From Hanleya hanleyi (Eukaryota > Mollusca > Polyplacophora > Lepidopleurida > Hanleyidae): 64,000 bases of DNA. The notes beneath the pieces were generated by a model. That model did not search any database and was not told where the DNA came from. It worked only from the letters and a program-made list of their open reading frames with translations. Location: NCBI GenBank assembly GCA_036873755.1, contig JAVTVY010018872.1, positions 1 through 64,000 of the forward strand, given 5' to 3'. The translations under genes were made by a program, and so were the position numbers. Numbering within the stretch: position 1 is the stretch's first letter; every line of letters begins with the position of its first letter. Of the stretch, positions 1-11,862 are shown one piece after another.

Positions 1-1018
1 TATATCCTGCTGATATATTGTGTTGCCAAATTTCACATATATATTTTTAATGAGAAATTCAAGCAACTCTATAAACAAAGAAACATCCCATGAATGATAT
101 CTCTTGTATGTAGTCGAGCTAAAAAATGCTTTATGGCTTCCGACATTAATATATCTACGATCAGTTTTCTTGAACACAGATACTATTAATGAACTTAGAC
201 GGTCAATAAGGTCCTGATGAGGGATTGTAGTATAGAGAGTCGAGAAATCCCATGTGGATACATGTCTGTACTGTATGTGACCTTTAGCATCAAGCTCTTC
301 CGTAAGACATTTTGAGTTTTTCAATATCCACATACATTCAACGCCAGAGTTCTTAGAAATAGTGGCGCAATACCTTTCCCAAAATGCTTTTACCTCCTGA
401 AGGGCCCTCGTCAATAGGGTTGAAAGAAGCTTGGTAATGCAGCTTCTAGAACCAGCTATGAATCTAGCTTTGTATGGTGATTTATGCATTTTGGGAGTCC
501 AGTATATTGTTGGTATGTCGTTATGATTGGTTGGAAGACGAATACCTATTTCCCTGAGAAACTTTTTGTGATTGTTAAATAAATCTTCCAGAGTAAATGC
601 AGTTTGGGAGTAAGTAGACGTACTTGATGAAGATATGTCTACACTCAATTCTTTAACCAGCACCTGGTAATAGTAATATTTACATATGAATATTATATTA
701 TTCGGAGCTTTGTCTGCTGGGACTATGACGAATTTACTCTGGAGATTTGCTAGAACTTCTTGTGAATTGAGGTTTCTCAGAACTTGTTTTGCTTGGGGAA
801 GAGTACTTCTGTCAATATGGCGGATTGTTTCAACGACCTTGCTCTTGGTGAGGTCCAGCCAATCAACGAGTACTGTAGGTTCAACTTTTTCTCGCTAAGA
901 CCAATCAATAACGTACTGTTCCAATGCAGACAGGACTATCTTCTGGTCGGCCTTCAGATTTATTCTTCTTGGCTCTCTATATTTAGGTCCCTTCATCAGG
1001 AGTAATTTCAGATCCTTA
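1..1018 (-). pseudogene. Naiad copy A, reverse transcriptase (fingers to palm motif B, off the edge)
   Basis: Continues copy A after the 14-bp deletion. In the restored frame it matches the RT of copy B: YWTPKMHKS, ARFIAGSRSC, the motif A segment STWDFSTLYTTIP, and the start of motif B at the window edge. One in-frame TAG near 893 replaces the Lys of WSKREK seen in B; beyond it the frame seems open to base 1. At the site near 395, where B carries an extra T, copy A keeps the readable frame (AFWERYC). The fingers-palm stretch here is therefore better preserved than in B. Confidence 0.82.
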
Positions 1019-2175
1019 TCACTCACCAGTCACAATATGTTTGCATGGTGTATAGATAAAGTTCGACGATTCACAATCACAACTATAGCCTCCTGACGTG
1101 TATAAGTTCCAGTCAAACTCCTGGACAGCATTTGAGTAATTGAATATTTTGGTGGTTATAGATTTAGTGTACTTATATGAAATGCAAGGAGGTTCTGTGA
1201 ACTCAAAATAGTTTGGTACAGCGTTGCGTACCTCTGGATCATTCAGGATTCGAGGTAAATTAATGATGTCCAGTCCTTTATCTAAGAAGTTGGGTTTCAA
1301 GAAAAGCCGATCTTGAGAGGTTTCGATTATGTTCACTGGACGATACAAACGAAAATACGCTATATCTTGACATACTTTAATGATTTTTGATGGTATTATA
1401 TTTCCTGAAGACGCAGATTGTTGTATATCTCTGGCTATTTGATCTAAAGCTCTCAGAGGTAACACATACAGAACTGTACGTAAACTATGTATACTATTGG
1501 GTGTGTTAGTTAAACCCATTAAGTAATTTAAAGTGATATGATCGTGAATCATCGAACTATTAAACTTTCGCCAACCATGGCTGCCATGTCTCCGTTGATG
1601 GGGTTTAAATAGTTGGGTAATGTTGGATATATTTGAACGGCGGTTTGTAGCATTGCCGAACCCACTGACATTATCATTTAAACCAAACAGAAACACTGAC
1701 CCTAGTTCTAGCATCCAGAATAATTCCCGCTCTCGGATTTTTCTCTCAAATCCAAAAGGGGAATCCTTAGTAGATGGATAGACGACGTCTATGATCTGAA
1801 TACTAAAGTTATCCCAGCCATGGTCGGGTCCAGAAAAATGCCTACCTATAAGCAATTGCTTTTTCCTAACGGATTTTCTATGACCGTTCACCCTAAGATG
1901 GAGTCTTTGGGTGGTCTTGCCAACATACTGTTGACCACACTTCTTACAGGAAACTAAATAAATACAGTTTGTAGTAGAACAACTAAGATCAACATACGAG
2001 TTAACAGAATATGAGTTACCAGTTAACGCGCAACTAAATGAAGCTGAAGTATTAAAGAGTGGACACGTGAGACATCCACGATGTCCACACTTAGAAATTT
2101 TGAAATTATTACATGTAGAATTCGGTGCTAAACAATCATCAAGCGTAATATTACAAGGTTTGATGTCGTGGCCTT
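1019..2175 (-). pseudogene. Naiad copy A, GIY-YIG endonuclease and CxC linker (frameshifted)
   Basis: The frame is open from about 2,175 down to a TGA at 1,019. It holds a Cys/His cluster (CGHRGCLTC), the GIY-like CIYLVSC, the YIG-like YVGKT, then RVNGHR and the acidic ERELFW helix; Glu in that helix is the expected metal ligand. Further on is GGYSCDCESSNF, the CxC motif that links endonuclease and RT in Naiads. The frame ends after HIVTG because 14 bp between two GGTG repeats are missing relative to copy B. The endonuclease would nick target DNA for target-primed reverse transcription. All key endonuclease residues seem intact; the break comes only after CxC. Confidence 0.88.
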
Positions 2176-2176
2176 G

Positions 2177-2337
2177 CGGGGCGATCTGTAATTATCCCCC
2201 CTTATATTGGTGTATATTCCATGGCGTGGGGGGGGGGGGCAATATACACACACGTGACCGGGGAATATGCAATTCACACTCTATATAAGGACACACTCTA
2301 TTAAATATAAAAATGGAATATAGAGGTTGAAGTTACA
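2177..2337. other. Spacer with G-run, no gene
   Basis: Short non-coding stretch between the 5' truncation of Naiad A and repeat X. It holds a ten-G run near 2,230 and a CACGTG hexamer. No coding signal was seen. Confidence 0.5.
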
Positions 2338-2622
2338 ATCAATTACAACACATATAAGGGAAATGGGAAGAGGTGCCGACATACTGACAGAGTCACAGGA
2401 CTTCACAGTATAGTCTTCCGGTTAACCTATTCTAAACCACATACCAAGAATTTAACGATTCGTGATATGTGTTGTATCTCAGGTACGCTTTTATTGTACC
2501 TGTTCATGTGGCAACTTGAATGATATGACCACACGGCCCCTCGCACCGGCATAAGCGGTATTAGATACAAATCCAGAGAGCTATGATAAAAATGCTCTGA
2601 CAACACGTATCAGGTAATATCA
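2338..2622 (-). repeat. Repeat X, copy 1
   Basis: About 285 bp, repeated at 40,896-41,177 in the same orientation and at 25,325-25,562 and 45,340-45,640 in reverse. On the plus strand it starts TTACAACACATATAAGGG and ends near GACAACACGTAT. It contains a hairpin at 2,480-2,502 (CAGGTAC, nine-base loop, GTACCTG). Read on the minus strand, about 110 bases resemble the Naiad 3'UTR (GCTAGGGGCCGT followed by the hairpin). An 11-bp inverted pair ACAACACATAT/ATATGTGTTGT brackets about 125 bp. There is no coding capacity, so it is probably a non-autonomous element. Confidence 0.75.
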
Positions 2623-2654
2623 ACTAATATTCAACCTGCGTCAACCACACACTT

Positions 2655-2692
2655 CATAGATTACTGATGTTGAACGCGACGTTAAATTGTAT
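2655..2692 (+). repeat. LINE/SINE 3'-tail scrap
   Basis: TGTTGAACGCGACGTTAAAT matches the 3' tail shared by the RNase H LINE and the SINE of this window. Only the last ~30 bp are recognisable, and the upstream bases are diverged. Confidence 0.5.
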
Positions 2693-2894
2693 CAAAGCGA
2701 GACTAGCATCAAGTATAATATGGATAACGATTTCATCATTCGAATTAAGGGATAGTGAGCAGTGACACGGATTTGGGTAGATACTTCATGTAGGAAGCTA
2801 TTGTCTGAGTCTTTGCGCAGCTGAAAAGGCAACTCCAGACATATTGTTACCCCCAGACTTGTCAATTGTACTCTTTGTTTCGTGATCCTCACAT

Positions 2895-2995
2895 GGAGCA
2901 TGAACCCGGATTTGATGATAAGAACATCGTATTGTCTTGTCAGCGTCATTGGAAACTGTTGACCGCTTCTCTCTCGAAGAAAATAAGCTATATTT
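2895..2995 (+). repeat. Naiad 3'UTR fragment, diverged
   Basis: Shares CGGATTTGAT, then ATTGGAAACTGTTGACCGC and TTCTCTC with the Naiad 3'UTR at 9,630-9,720 and 53,056-53,140, with scattered substitutions. It marks an old Naiad insertion next to copy A and repeat X. Confidence 0.7.
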
Positions 2996-2999
2996 CATA

Positions 3000-5900
3000 A
3001 CACAACTCCAGTACCAACCTCAAAGTATGCATAACAAAAGCTATATATAAACAAGTATTTTCGATTCATGTACGCGGAAATGCTGTGGACGACGGCAGGC
3101 TATTGAGTGGCGGATCTGTCGCTTTAGTATAGCTTCAATATTTACTAATTAATCAATTTCTAGGTAAATAATATGTGAATGAAAAAGATTCATGGATGCT
3201 AAGATTCTTCATGGATCACGGCCGGCTAATGAATGTGACATCGGAGGCTATACTTTTACTTTATAGGACTGTAATGAATTGATTGATTGAAATGTTGGTT
3301 TACGGGCCGCTTCCCGTACGGATTTCGCGGCCCATCATCACAATGCGTTTATTCTCACATATTGAAATATACGTACATTGCTGATATTACATTAATCGTA
3401 CTGTTGAGTTCGTGCGTATTCATATGATATTTAACATTCATGTAACATAGACTGATAGTATGAACGAGTGCGCGAAGAATGACGAGTGAAGGGGAGAGGA
3501 TATATACATAAGTTTTTAGTTGGGAGTAGGAATTAAAGTCTATATAATTAAGCATGAAGCTGTAAGGATAGCTGGTTTGATTCATATTATTCTCGTGAAA
3601 TGTCTTGGTGCGTGTTGATCATGTTCCTACTGTAATGAATTAATTTCTAGGTGAATAAAAAATGTACATGGAAAATGAAGAGTTTGGGCAAGTTTCAAGA
3701 ATTGAATAGTAAATTTATATTGACCCGGCGTCCATTGTAGATATACCTAAAAATATCACCGAAGGTAGGGCAAATACATGACGGCCTTTGTTAGTTATCG
3801 AACATGCCCAGACATGGTTAATCTACACACCTACATCAATACACTGTATATGCGCATATAATAGTGAAGGTAAGCATTGAGGCAGTTGGTATACATCGAT
3901 TGTATATGTTTATTCTGCCCCTGCCATATGGTGCGGAATTACGTTATAATCATAAACGATCAATTGTGGGTTATACCAGGCCGAATTTGGATTTGTGGAA
4001 TCCATTTAGCAGATATAAAAGTGGTACACGCTCTATCGTTTCTTCCGTAGCTGTTAACACTGAAATGAGAATGATCATTCGCCAACAGAACTATAAAGTT
4101 CGAGAAAATGAGGACTATATATGCTTCGTCCTGTCCATCGGGATATTTCCATTGGATTATAATACTCGATTTAAAATGCTTAGATTTCACTTGATTTCCT
4201 GGAATACTCAACTGTGGATGAGTTGACGATATTGTTGGAATACACGGGATTCTGGAATAAACGTAAGTTTGAACCTACTTTTTATACTTTTATACGTTTT
4301 TGAAAGAATACGTTTCAAGAAACTGTCACATAGTGGAAAGTTTGAGAGGTATTTTTCTATAATGTCTATCTCATTATGATATCGAAAGTACTTTAGCAAA
4401 CTCACTCATTTACTAGTATGCAACCCATAAATATTGGTACAGCTTTCTCATAAAAGCACAGCTACAATATCTGAAATCGCTATACTGGAATCCCCCATGA
4501 TTAATTTTCAGATATGTGTGAATGTGTTCACCGTCAAACGGAGTAGCGTGTATCTGTTGTGGTTATAAATCGCTATAGCTGTGTATACAAGTTTGAATCG
4601 AATCGACTTTTGTTATACTTTACCGACCGTTGTTATGAACAAGTTTGATTCGACTAATTGAGTGGCTGGGGGGATAGAAATGGCAGATCATTTATAGAAA
4701 TGAATGATAATTCATCCAATTTATTAAAACTTTCGGGAACAATTTAGAGTTATCGCTCAATAGAGATATCACGACTGAGTGACACTGTTGGCGAGATGCC
4801 AACCGGAACTGATCCGAGCGCCCCTGAGCATCGCTATCATTTGGGGGATTCCCCATCATCGTGAGGTCGTGACAACAAAAAATGGCACCAAATGCAAATG
4901 AAAATGGTCATAATGCTTGCTATAACCCCCATCTAAGTATTTCTACTACCAAATATCAGTCATATATAATGAATGGTACCACCTTACGTTTGATGCTGCA
5001 ATTCACACCGCTCAATCAATCTTCAAACTGCCCAATCTCCCGCAGAATAATTTCCCGCCTTTAACTTCTTTGTCTCGAGTAGCGGGGGTTTAGATTGTAA
5101 TTCGGACACGACTTCCGGTGAACATTGATAGGCCATTATACCTGACTGGGCAAAAAATGGTTTATGATCAATTTTAAATTGTTTCTATAATATTCAACTC
5201 ACAAATATACGTCTCCAAATTATAATAGAAAAAACCATCTGGGCTATGATGAGTTCGTACGGAATGAACTTATGTCTGCTCCTATCTGCAAAGAAATGGA
5301 GGCTATATTTTTATTGTTTGAGGGGAAAGTCAGGCTGTCTGGTGTGGCCGGCCATTTGTGGTGGCGAATATTTGTTATCAAGCTGTGCTCAGACGATTTA
5401 CTAAATATTAAATGTTATCTGCAGAGTGTTCTTTTTTGAAATATAGATGAATTGCAGTGCTTTATCCATATCACTGATAAGTCGTTTTCCTTGAATATGT
5501 TTCTAATTCCGGCTTGGAGTGTCACTGGTCATTGTGGAGGACCATGAACAAGGGTCGATCTAGCCATCTCTAGTTGACGGGAATTGACAATTCACAAAAC
5601 TCCTCCAGCTGCTCTCATCAATAGCTTGTAAAAATAAATGACCAAATAGCTGGCCTGTCTATCATTAAAAATAACCAAGAAATTGCTACTTTCCTTGTTT
5701 CATTGACACAGGCATCACATATTATCTACTGGATATTTCCTCATTACTAGCATTAACATTAATGGCCAGCGAATGATTTTCATGAACTATTAATATTCTA
5801 TCTGCTAGTAAATTAGATAGCTTTAAGTGATACTACCAGTGGTACCTTGTGTGGATTTTTTTCTAATTTATTAGGATTTGGACAATTCAGGAAGATGCTA

Positions 5901-6500
5901 TTTCTCTCGTAATCAACCTAACATCACATAAAACCCCCAACAAACACGCCAAAATAGATAATTTCTAAAAAAAAATTATCTAAATTTCAAAGGTAATTTT
6001 TTTAGATTTGTTTATAACGCGAATAATGTATCAGTGTATGTAGTTCCTGGTCTAGCTACGTAATACAAAATGTTTATTCAGACAAATACTTCAGTATACA
6101 CTAACCCATAATCGAGCATGTTGACAAATACTTCATGCAAATACTTATGCAATGGTCAATATTCTTTTATGCAATTACTAATATTATGCAATGGACACTA
6201 CTCGTGTATGAAGTTACACATACTTCAGTATGCAATGACATTCTTCAATGTGTAATAAACAATTAAATCCAGTATGCAATTAACAATACTCCAGCATGGA
6301 ATGACAAATACTAAGATTGCAATACTGGTACTTCCATCTTGTGAAACTACTGTAAACAATGTCCTGACTAATCTCTATTAAACAACCACTAAATTCAAAG
6401 GAGAATTTACTGTAACTGGAACACTGTCCGTCACGATCCACCAAAAGCTGGGGAAGATAAATTTCCTCTACATGATGGCTGTACAATGGATAGTCACACA
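3000..6500. other. No recognisable gene or element
   Basis: Only short chance reading frames occur; none has recognisable motifs or convincing splice borders. Low-complexity ATGCAATG-like motifs recur at 6,110-6,320 (aataCTTCA, TATGCAATgac). The segment around 4,190-4,280 has a weak, diverged resemblance to 44,150-44,280 (both contain TACACGGGAT), possibly an old repeat pair. Confidence 0.4.
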
Positions 6501-6514
6501 TGTCAAGATAATTA

Positions 6515-6595
6515 TATCGTAGTTAGTTATATCGTCGCTATATGGCCGAAATAGTGCTGAACACGACGTTAAACCCTAATTCACTCACCCTGCAA
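6515..6595 (+). repeat. LINE/SINE 3'-tail copy, plus orientation
   Basis: Reads TATATCGTCGCTATATGGCC, GAAATAGTGCTGAACACGAC, then GTTAAACCCTAATTCACTCACC. This is the tail consensus (box, GACGTTAAA, short CT/CACT microsatellite) in plus orientation. The body upstream is not recognisable. Confidence 0.6.
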
Positions 6596-6660
6596 CGAGA
6601 CGTAACGATGTCGCGACACGATGTGACTGAAACTCGGAAATATCAGTCAACACACGTCGC

Positions 6661-7207
6661 GTGATAACTGGGGGACAGAAATGTCTGTCACAACTCGTAA
6701 TGTTGTAAATGGAACGGAGAAATGTCAGTTACGACTGGTAATGTTGTAACTGGAGCAGAGAAATATCAGTGACGACTCGTAATAACAAGCGTCTGGTCCT
6801 TTATTCATAATTCAGCCGACGTCCATTAAAGAAAATCCGCGTCCATAATCCAACGACCTTTGGACTCAGGACTTTGAAGTAACTGGGACACAGAAATGTC
6901 AATCCTAATGTTGTAACTGAAACAGAGAAATGTTAGTCACAACTCGTGATGTTATAACTGAAACAGAGAAATGTTAGTCACAACTCGTGATGTTGTAACT
7001 GAAACAGAGAAATGCCAGTGACGACTCGTAATGTTGTAACTGAAACAGAGAAATGCCAGTGACGACTCGTAATGTTGTAACTGAAACAGAGAAATGTTAG
7101 TCACAACTCGTGATGTTATAACTGAAACAGAGAAATGTTAGTCACAACTCGTGATGTTATAACTGGGACACAGAAATGTCTATCACGACTCGTGACGTTG
7201 CAACTGG
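6661..7207. repeat. 41-bp minisatellite
   Basis: About a dozen head-to-tail copies of a 41-bp unit with core AACTGAAACAGAGAAATG followed by (C/T)AGT(C/G)AC(A/G)ACTCGT(A/G)AT. Two alternating variants occur: one with GTTAGTCACAACTCGTGAT, the other with GCCAGTGACGACTCGTAAT. The array is interrupted at 6,785-6,862 by a Naiad 3' tip in reverse orientation. There are no unique spacers between units, so this is not a CRISPR. Confidence 0.85.
6785..6862 (-). mobile_element. Naiad 3' tip inside the minisatellite
   Basis: Reverse complement of the last ~75 bp of Naiad: ACAAGCGTCT at the very end, then CAGCCGACGTCCATTA and CGCGTCCATAATCCAA. It starts exactly at the element's 3' terminus (compare 53,207-53,282) and is bordered on both sides by minisatellite. 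It looks like an extremely 5'-truncated insertion. A preference of Naiads for simple and tandem repeats has been published. Confidence 0.8.
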
Positions 7208-7219
7208 TACGAACACGGG

Positions 7220-9125
7220 AAATTGTCAGTCACGATCCATCACTTAACCGGACTAACACGACACACCAATGTTGGACTTATATCCCAATCTCACGGGTAC
7301 CTAAATAACGCTTCTAATGTGGAATGTGTACAATAGGAGATAACATGCCGTGGTGGCGAGTAAAACACGGGCGTGCTGACGAGAAATGGTAAAACTCCAC
7401 ATGGCAAATGTTTTACTACCGAAAGACCAAGAGATTCCTGTGATGTCATCGTCACTCATTTACTGTGTTGGTTCATGTGAATACCTTGACTGGCAGGACA
7501 CCACGACCCCTAGCGCCGATGCGAAAGGAATGAATGTTCTGAGAAACAAGGTCCCTCTCAAAAATTTCTCATTAGGACAATGTGTCTTACTGGAGTTGCA
7601 AATCAGCAATACATTTCTTAGCTGGGTTAAAAGATAGGACCCGGACATTTATTCCTACCGGACAATCTGTCCTTTTAGAGGGCTTAAGGGGAATTAGATC
7701 ATGCAGATACAAATGTCGGAGAAAAAGTTGTTTTATAGATTTGTCAAGTCATCTGATGGAAATGTCACAGACTAAATTGTAAACAATATATAGGATGAGT
7801 CGTGAAATGTTTCGGGTTTTTTACCTTTACCGACAATTACCCGATATATCCGCCGTTTGTAGACAAATTAGCATTGATGTCAATCGAGAATGACTAATGA
7901 ACAATTTCCCTAAAAACTCATTAATAGCTGAAAACCTCAATTTTACAGTTGACGTTCAGCCTAGCTACATTTTGGATTTGAGGTTTTGATTGAAAATCAC
8001 ACTTTTTTATGTTGCTCGTGTAGTTCAAGGCATTATCCTAAGCTTAATATGCAAATGTATCAAAACTGAGAGCTCTCTTATCATAGTCTAAAATCTTACG
8101 CCCATTTTGAATCTATTTACATATGCCTGAGATCAAGAATTGATGGTCAAATTGAAAATGGCGGTCATCTGAAAATCGCACTTATTCATGTTACTGGAAC
8201 AGTTTAAGGCATCATTCCTAGCTCGTTGTGCAACCTTACTAAAACCTGGAGATCTCTTATAATAGCCTTACACCTTTTTGGTGCATTATCTCCATTACCA
8301 GGAATCGGCATGGTGAAGGACCCATTTTTGTGGTTAATTTCAATCAGTAATACATGAGCGGAAAACATAAGCTAAGAAATTGCTTTTTCTTAAGACAGCA
8401 TGTGTGCATATTTTTTGACTAAATCTAAAAGTCCCATCGAAATCCATGTTATTTCTTGTTTTATGTAATGGTACACAATTATTAAATTATTCTTAAATTA
8501 TCTCATTCGTATGAAAAAAGAACAGTCGAATTTTTTAACATGTAGTAGATACAAATCAGAGTTATTTATGGGTCTTTACAATTGACTTTTTTGCATGTGA
8601 AAGGTACCCGAACCCCTTAAAAGAAGAACACGAATGGCATGAACTGACTCTGAGAGTTAAGTCGGCAGACCGAGGAGACAGTAGAGGGCGAATATGTCAG
8701 TTTGTGGTACTGATAATATTGAATGTAAAAATTATTTTAATTTTTTTTATTTTGTAAAAGAGACTTTCATGAATTATTGAATGGTATTGACTTTGCAGAA
8801 AATTTTCGAGTTAGTGATGAGTTGATTTATTTGAGAGTCCTACTAGGATTGTTTTTCATACAATTAGCGTATTTAAAGCGAAGAGAGATGCTTTCCTGGA
8901 TAAGCTGTGTACAAATACATAACTTTTCTCTAGTACCTTTCAATTGATGTACCAGCCACTGTAAACAATAAAAGGACCGATCTCAACTAAAGTATTCTAA
9001 ACTACACTTTAGTTTACTGCAGTATTGATTGGATGATCTGCGTTTAAGGAGGCTTCACACAATTCAAATTTTACGTCTGCTGCGCATGTTTCTGCGCATT
9101 GGTTTGTGAAAGGATTTTTGTATTT
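7220..9125. other. No recognisable gene or element
   Basis: Unremarkable AT-rich sequence. Two paragraphs near 7,970-8,120 and 8,150-8,290 loosely repeat each other (TGAAAATC(A/G)CACTT, then GGCAT(T/C)AT(C/T)CCTA and GAG(A/C)TCTCTTAT), suggesting an old ~180-bp tandem duplication. No coding exon could be supported. Confidence 0.4.
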
Positions 9126-9129
9126 GATA

Positions 9130-9458
9130 AAAATGAAGCGGGCATTCTCTCTCGTCGACTTTATGACAAAAGAGATGATTACAATTTCGAAATCGTAAAC
9201 TATCCCTTTCTGGATAGTAATATTCCAGTGGGACCTGCATATGGCGTATACATATCTCGCTTAGTAGCATTTGCTAGATGCTGTGTTAAATGTGATGATT
9301 TTAATCAACGTCACAAAACATTGTTGCAGAAACTTATAAAACAGGGCTTTTCCACCAAGCGCCTCCACTCAAAGTTTCTCAAATTTGGCGATACATATCG
9401 CATGCTGATAGCAAAATACGAACGTAGCGTGCAAGATCTATGGCGCTACGTTTCGTAA
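9130..9458 (+). pseudogene. Naiad RT C-terminal end (thumb), copy D
   Basis: Encodes the final ~108 residues of the Naiad polyprotein in one open frame: LSRRLYDKRDDYNF, YPFLDSNIPVGPAYGVYISR, then LIAKYERSVQDLWRYVS and a stop. The bases around 9,310 retain KTLLQKLIKQGFSTKRLHSK, which copies B and E have broken by small deletions, so D preserves the original C-terminus best. Any start codon upstream belongs to flanking DNA. The fragment alone would have no function. Confidence 0.85.
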
Positions 9459-9853
9459 CATGTGTCTAATTCCGCTTAACCCGGGGCTAGGGGCCGTATG
9501 AGCCCATGTACTTCAAGATCTTCATGGTACTCATATGAACAGTCACAATCAAAGCGTGACTAAGGTACATCATTTTTAGATGACGACTCTATAACGAATA
9601 TTATGGATTAAGAATACTGATCAGCGATACGGATTTGATATTTTGGAACATCATGATGTCTTGCCGGCATCATTGAAAACTGTTGACCGCTTCTCTCTTG
9701 CAGGAAACAAGCCTATGTTTATGTATACTTTTGTCTTTTTGAATTTGGTGCTAATACTGTTATATGGAAATGGAATAGGTCTTTGGATTATGGACGCGGA
9801 TATTCTCTAATGGACGTCGGCTGGATTATGAATGACGGATTAGACGCTTGTAA
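9130..9853 (+). mobile_element. Naiad copy D, 5'-truncated
   Basis: Homology to copy B begins at the AAAAATGAAGCGGGC stretch after RT motif D and continues through the end of the coding region (stop 9,456-9,458) and the whole 3'UTR to GACGCTTGT near 9,853. It carries the 3'UTR hairpin at 9,540-9,561 (CAGTCAC, loop AATCAAAGC, GTGACT). 5' truncation is usual for target-primed reverse transcription. Confidence 0.88.
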
Positions 9854-10089
9854 TTTCAAATTTTGAGGCAATACGGCCTCGCTGAAGTAAGGCTGACAAA
9901 CTGACTTAGTGAAATCCGGGTAAGTTGGCCTCAAGACCATGTTTTTCCATGCTGTGACCCTAATTTTTTTCCTTTATTTTGAATGTTGAAGGTTTGCGCC
10001 ATCTCTTTTTGAAATATAAGAAAAATGACATTTTATCTTTTTTAAATTGTCTGGAACGTCCTTAATGAGTAATTAGTTTTAAAATAAAA

Positions 10090-10165
10090 TTTTAGAGGGA
10101 GAGAATAAAATTTAAGTATCTTAACATCGCGTTCAGCAATATTTGCTCTATATAACGACCAGCAA
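10090..10165 (-). repeat. LINE/SINE 3'-tail copy
   Basis: Reverse complement of the shared tail: GAGGGAGAGAATAAAATTTA, then CATCGCGTTCAGCAATATTT and a diverged TATATAACGACCAG. The GA-rich end marks the 3' terminus on the minus strand. Confidence 0.6.
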
Positions 10166-10169
10166 TATA

Positions 10170-11040
10170 GAACTTTACCTAATAGTACGTCAAAAATGTA
10201 GTTAGCTATCCATTAACAATACACTGATTTTGATTATCTTTATTATAATTATAAACAATTACGACCATTACTTATGGATTATCCTGTAACTAACATGGCA
10301 AGAGGCAGGCAATATGTACACTAAACGGGTTAAACATGAACTATATATAGTTCAAGATATAAGAGTATGGAATCTTCAATTACATGCACCGTCGTCGGTG
10401 AAAGGGGATCCCGATATCATGCAGATTCAAGGCAGGTCTGAATTCAGGTCACTGCAATTCAGTTTCTTGCATACTACTTGACTATTCAGTTTCTATTTCA
10501 AGAAATTTGTAGAGGAATATATATACATGGAGGGAAACAGAGAAAGACAGCACAGGATAAAAGCCCATGTGCAAAAGTGCCGGTGGAGAAAATGTAAATC
10601 AGTTCTTGTATGGCTGATGCGCATATGTGTTTTTTTATCTACAATGTGCTCTTCTATGCTTGGATTGAAATTTGACAGCAGCAGACTTTTTATTCGTAGC
10701 TTGGCCAACACCACGGAGAGGGATACATCATCTGTACGTACTGGATGGAAAGAGCAGTCATTTTTGCCTAATCAAATATCAACGTAGATTCATCCGTCGA
10801 CATCAAGAATATTCTTTAGTGTCAATGATATCACCGAATTTGCCATGCTCACATTTTGTAAATGTGATCCACCTTTCTCTTGTAGTCTTGAAGCCAACCT
10901 GATTAAAACCAGCTCCCCATCTGACATGCCGCTGATTTTAGATCTGACACCAATGCTGGGGGTTTTGTGTTCGCAAAGTTCTGCTATCGACCGTTCAAGG
11001 TCGCGAGTATACCAAAAAAACTGGTCTGCCTGGCACGTCT
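10170..11040. other. No recognisable gene
   Basis: Several overlapping short frames on both strands (10,490-11,070) have no domain signature, no splice borders and mutually exclusive readings. Nothing further can be supported. Confidence 0.35.
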
Positions 11041-11703
11041 CGGAGAGAGAGAGAGAGAGAATTAAGGTTTAATGTCGCGATCAGCAACATTTCAGCTATA
11101 TAGCGACGATCAAACAAAATTCTAAGTACTCAAGTCACTAACTTAGTAATCCCACGCATTAAAACATACACATATTAAAACTTATGTAACAGCCCGATTT
11201 CTCTCAAATAACCCAAGATGCAATCCTCCCTCACCCGACTAAAAAGATCTTCCAAAGTAGTCGCTCGATAAAAAGCATCTCTTACAATCTTAAAATCTAT
11301 GCATTCGATAAGAATGTTTCACCGTGAGATCATCATGGCATGGAACACACCTTGGGACTGGCTCTTTTTTTTTAGTAAATGTTCGTGAGTTAATCGTGTA
11401 TGGCCGTTACTACATCGCCTGGTCATGGTTTGATCGAAACGTTTCTGGCTGTTCAGATGAGTATAGCCTACAATTTTTGTGCAACTCTTGAAGTTTGTTA
11501 TTATTCGCAGCATCCCAAAAAGATTGAAACAGCCGTCTCACATAAGTACAGATAGAGGACCTGAAATCGCTATATGGGATTCCAACAGGATCAATCTCAT
11601 CATCTAGGGCTGCCTTAGCCATCCTATCAGTCTCGGTATTACCTTTGATGCCAGCGTGTCTAGGCAACCAACAGAGGTGACAGGTATACGGTAAGAGCAG
11701 CAA
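11041..11703 (-). mobile_element. RNase H-bearing LINE, 3' fragment, copy 1
   Basis: Non-LTR retrotransposon end on the minus strand. From the right it encodes the second half of an RNase H domain (CWLPRHAGIKGNTETDRMAK, with His and Asp of the active site), then YVRRLFQSFWDAANNNKLQEL and a C-terminal region. A 3'UTR follows, ending in the tail AGCTGAAATGTTGCTGATCG and a (CT)n tract at 11,041-11,060. Elements with RNase H after RT belong to the I/R1/jockey-like LINEs; the exact clade is uncertain. It is 5'-truncated and frame-broken after 11,410. Confidence 0.8.
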
Positions 11704-11862
11704 AACTCATCTTCTCCTATATTTTAGCTTGTTTAATCAGATCAACATTTCATTCTCTAGAAAAGATGATGTTCGATTAACATAAATATAAGTTACAAGA
11801 GTCATTTCTCTGTGCATGAACTCATAAGTTAAACCCATCATCCCCGACGCAGCTGTCTGAGC

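Larger units (their letters stand above)
1..2176 (-). mobile_element. Naiad-type Penelope-like element, copy A (3' part outside window)
   Basis: Retroelement of the Penelope-like class with permuted domains: GIY-YIG endonuclease first, then a short CxC linker, then reverse transcriptase. It reads right to left on the minus strand and matches copy B (47.8-53.3 kb) almost base for base, but without the 2.1-kb insertion that splits B. Homology to B starts near 2,176, inside the region before the zinc-finger motif, so the 5' end is missing. The 3' part lies left of base 1, where the sequence stops in RT motif B. Compared with B it has a 14-bp deletion near 1,022 and a TAG in place of Lys near 893. 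The permuted order is the published hallmark of Naiad/Chlamys elements. Confidence 0.9.

Noticed and set aside
6661..7207. CRISPR-like array
   Set aside because: 41-bp units are contiguous without variable spacers, and the genome is animal.
7473..7530. ACGACCCCTAGCGCCGATGC as part of repeat X
   Set aside because: Short similarity to CGGCCCCTAGCACCGGCAT only; flanks do not match.
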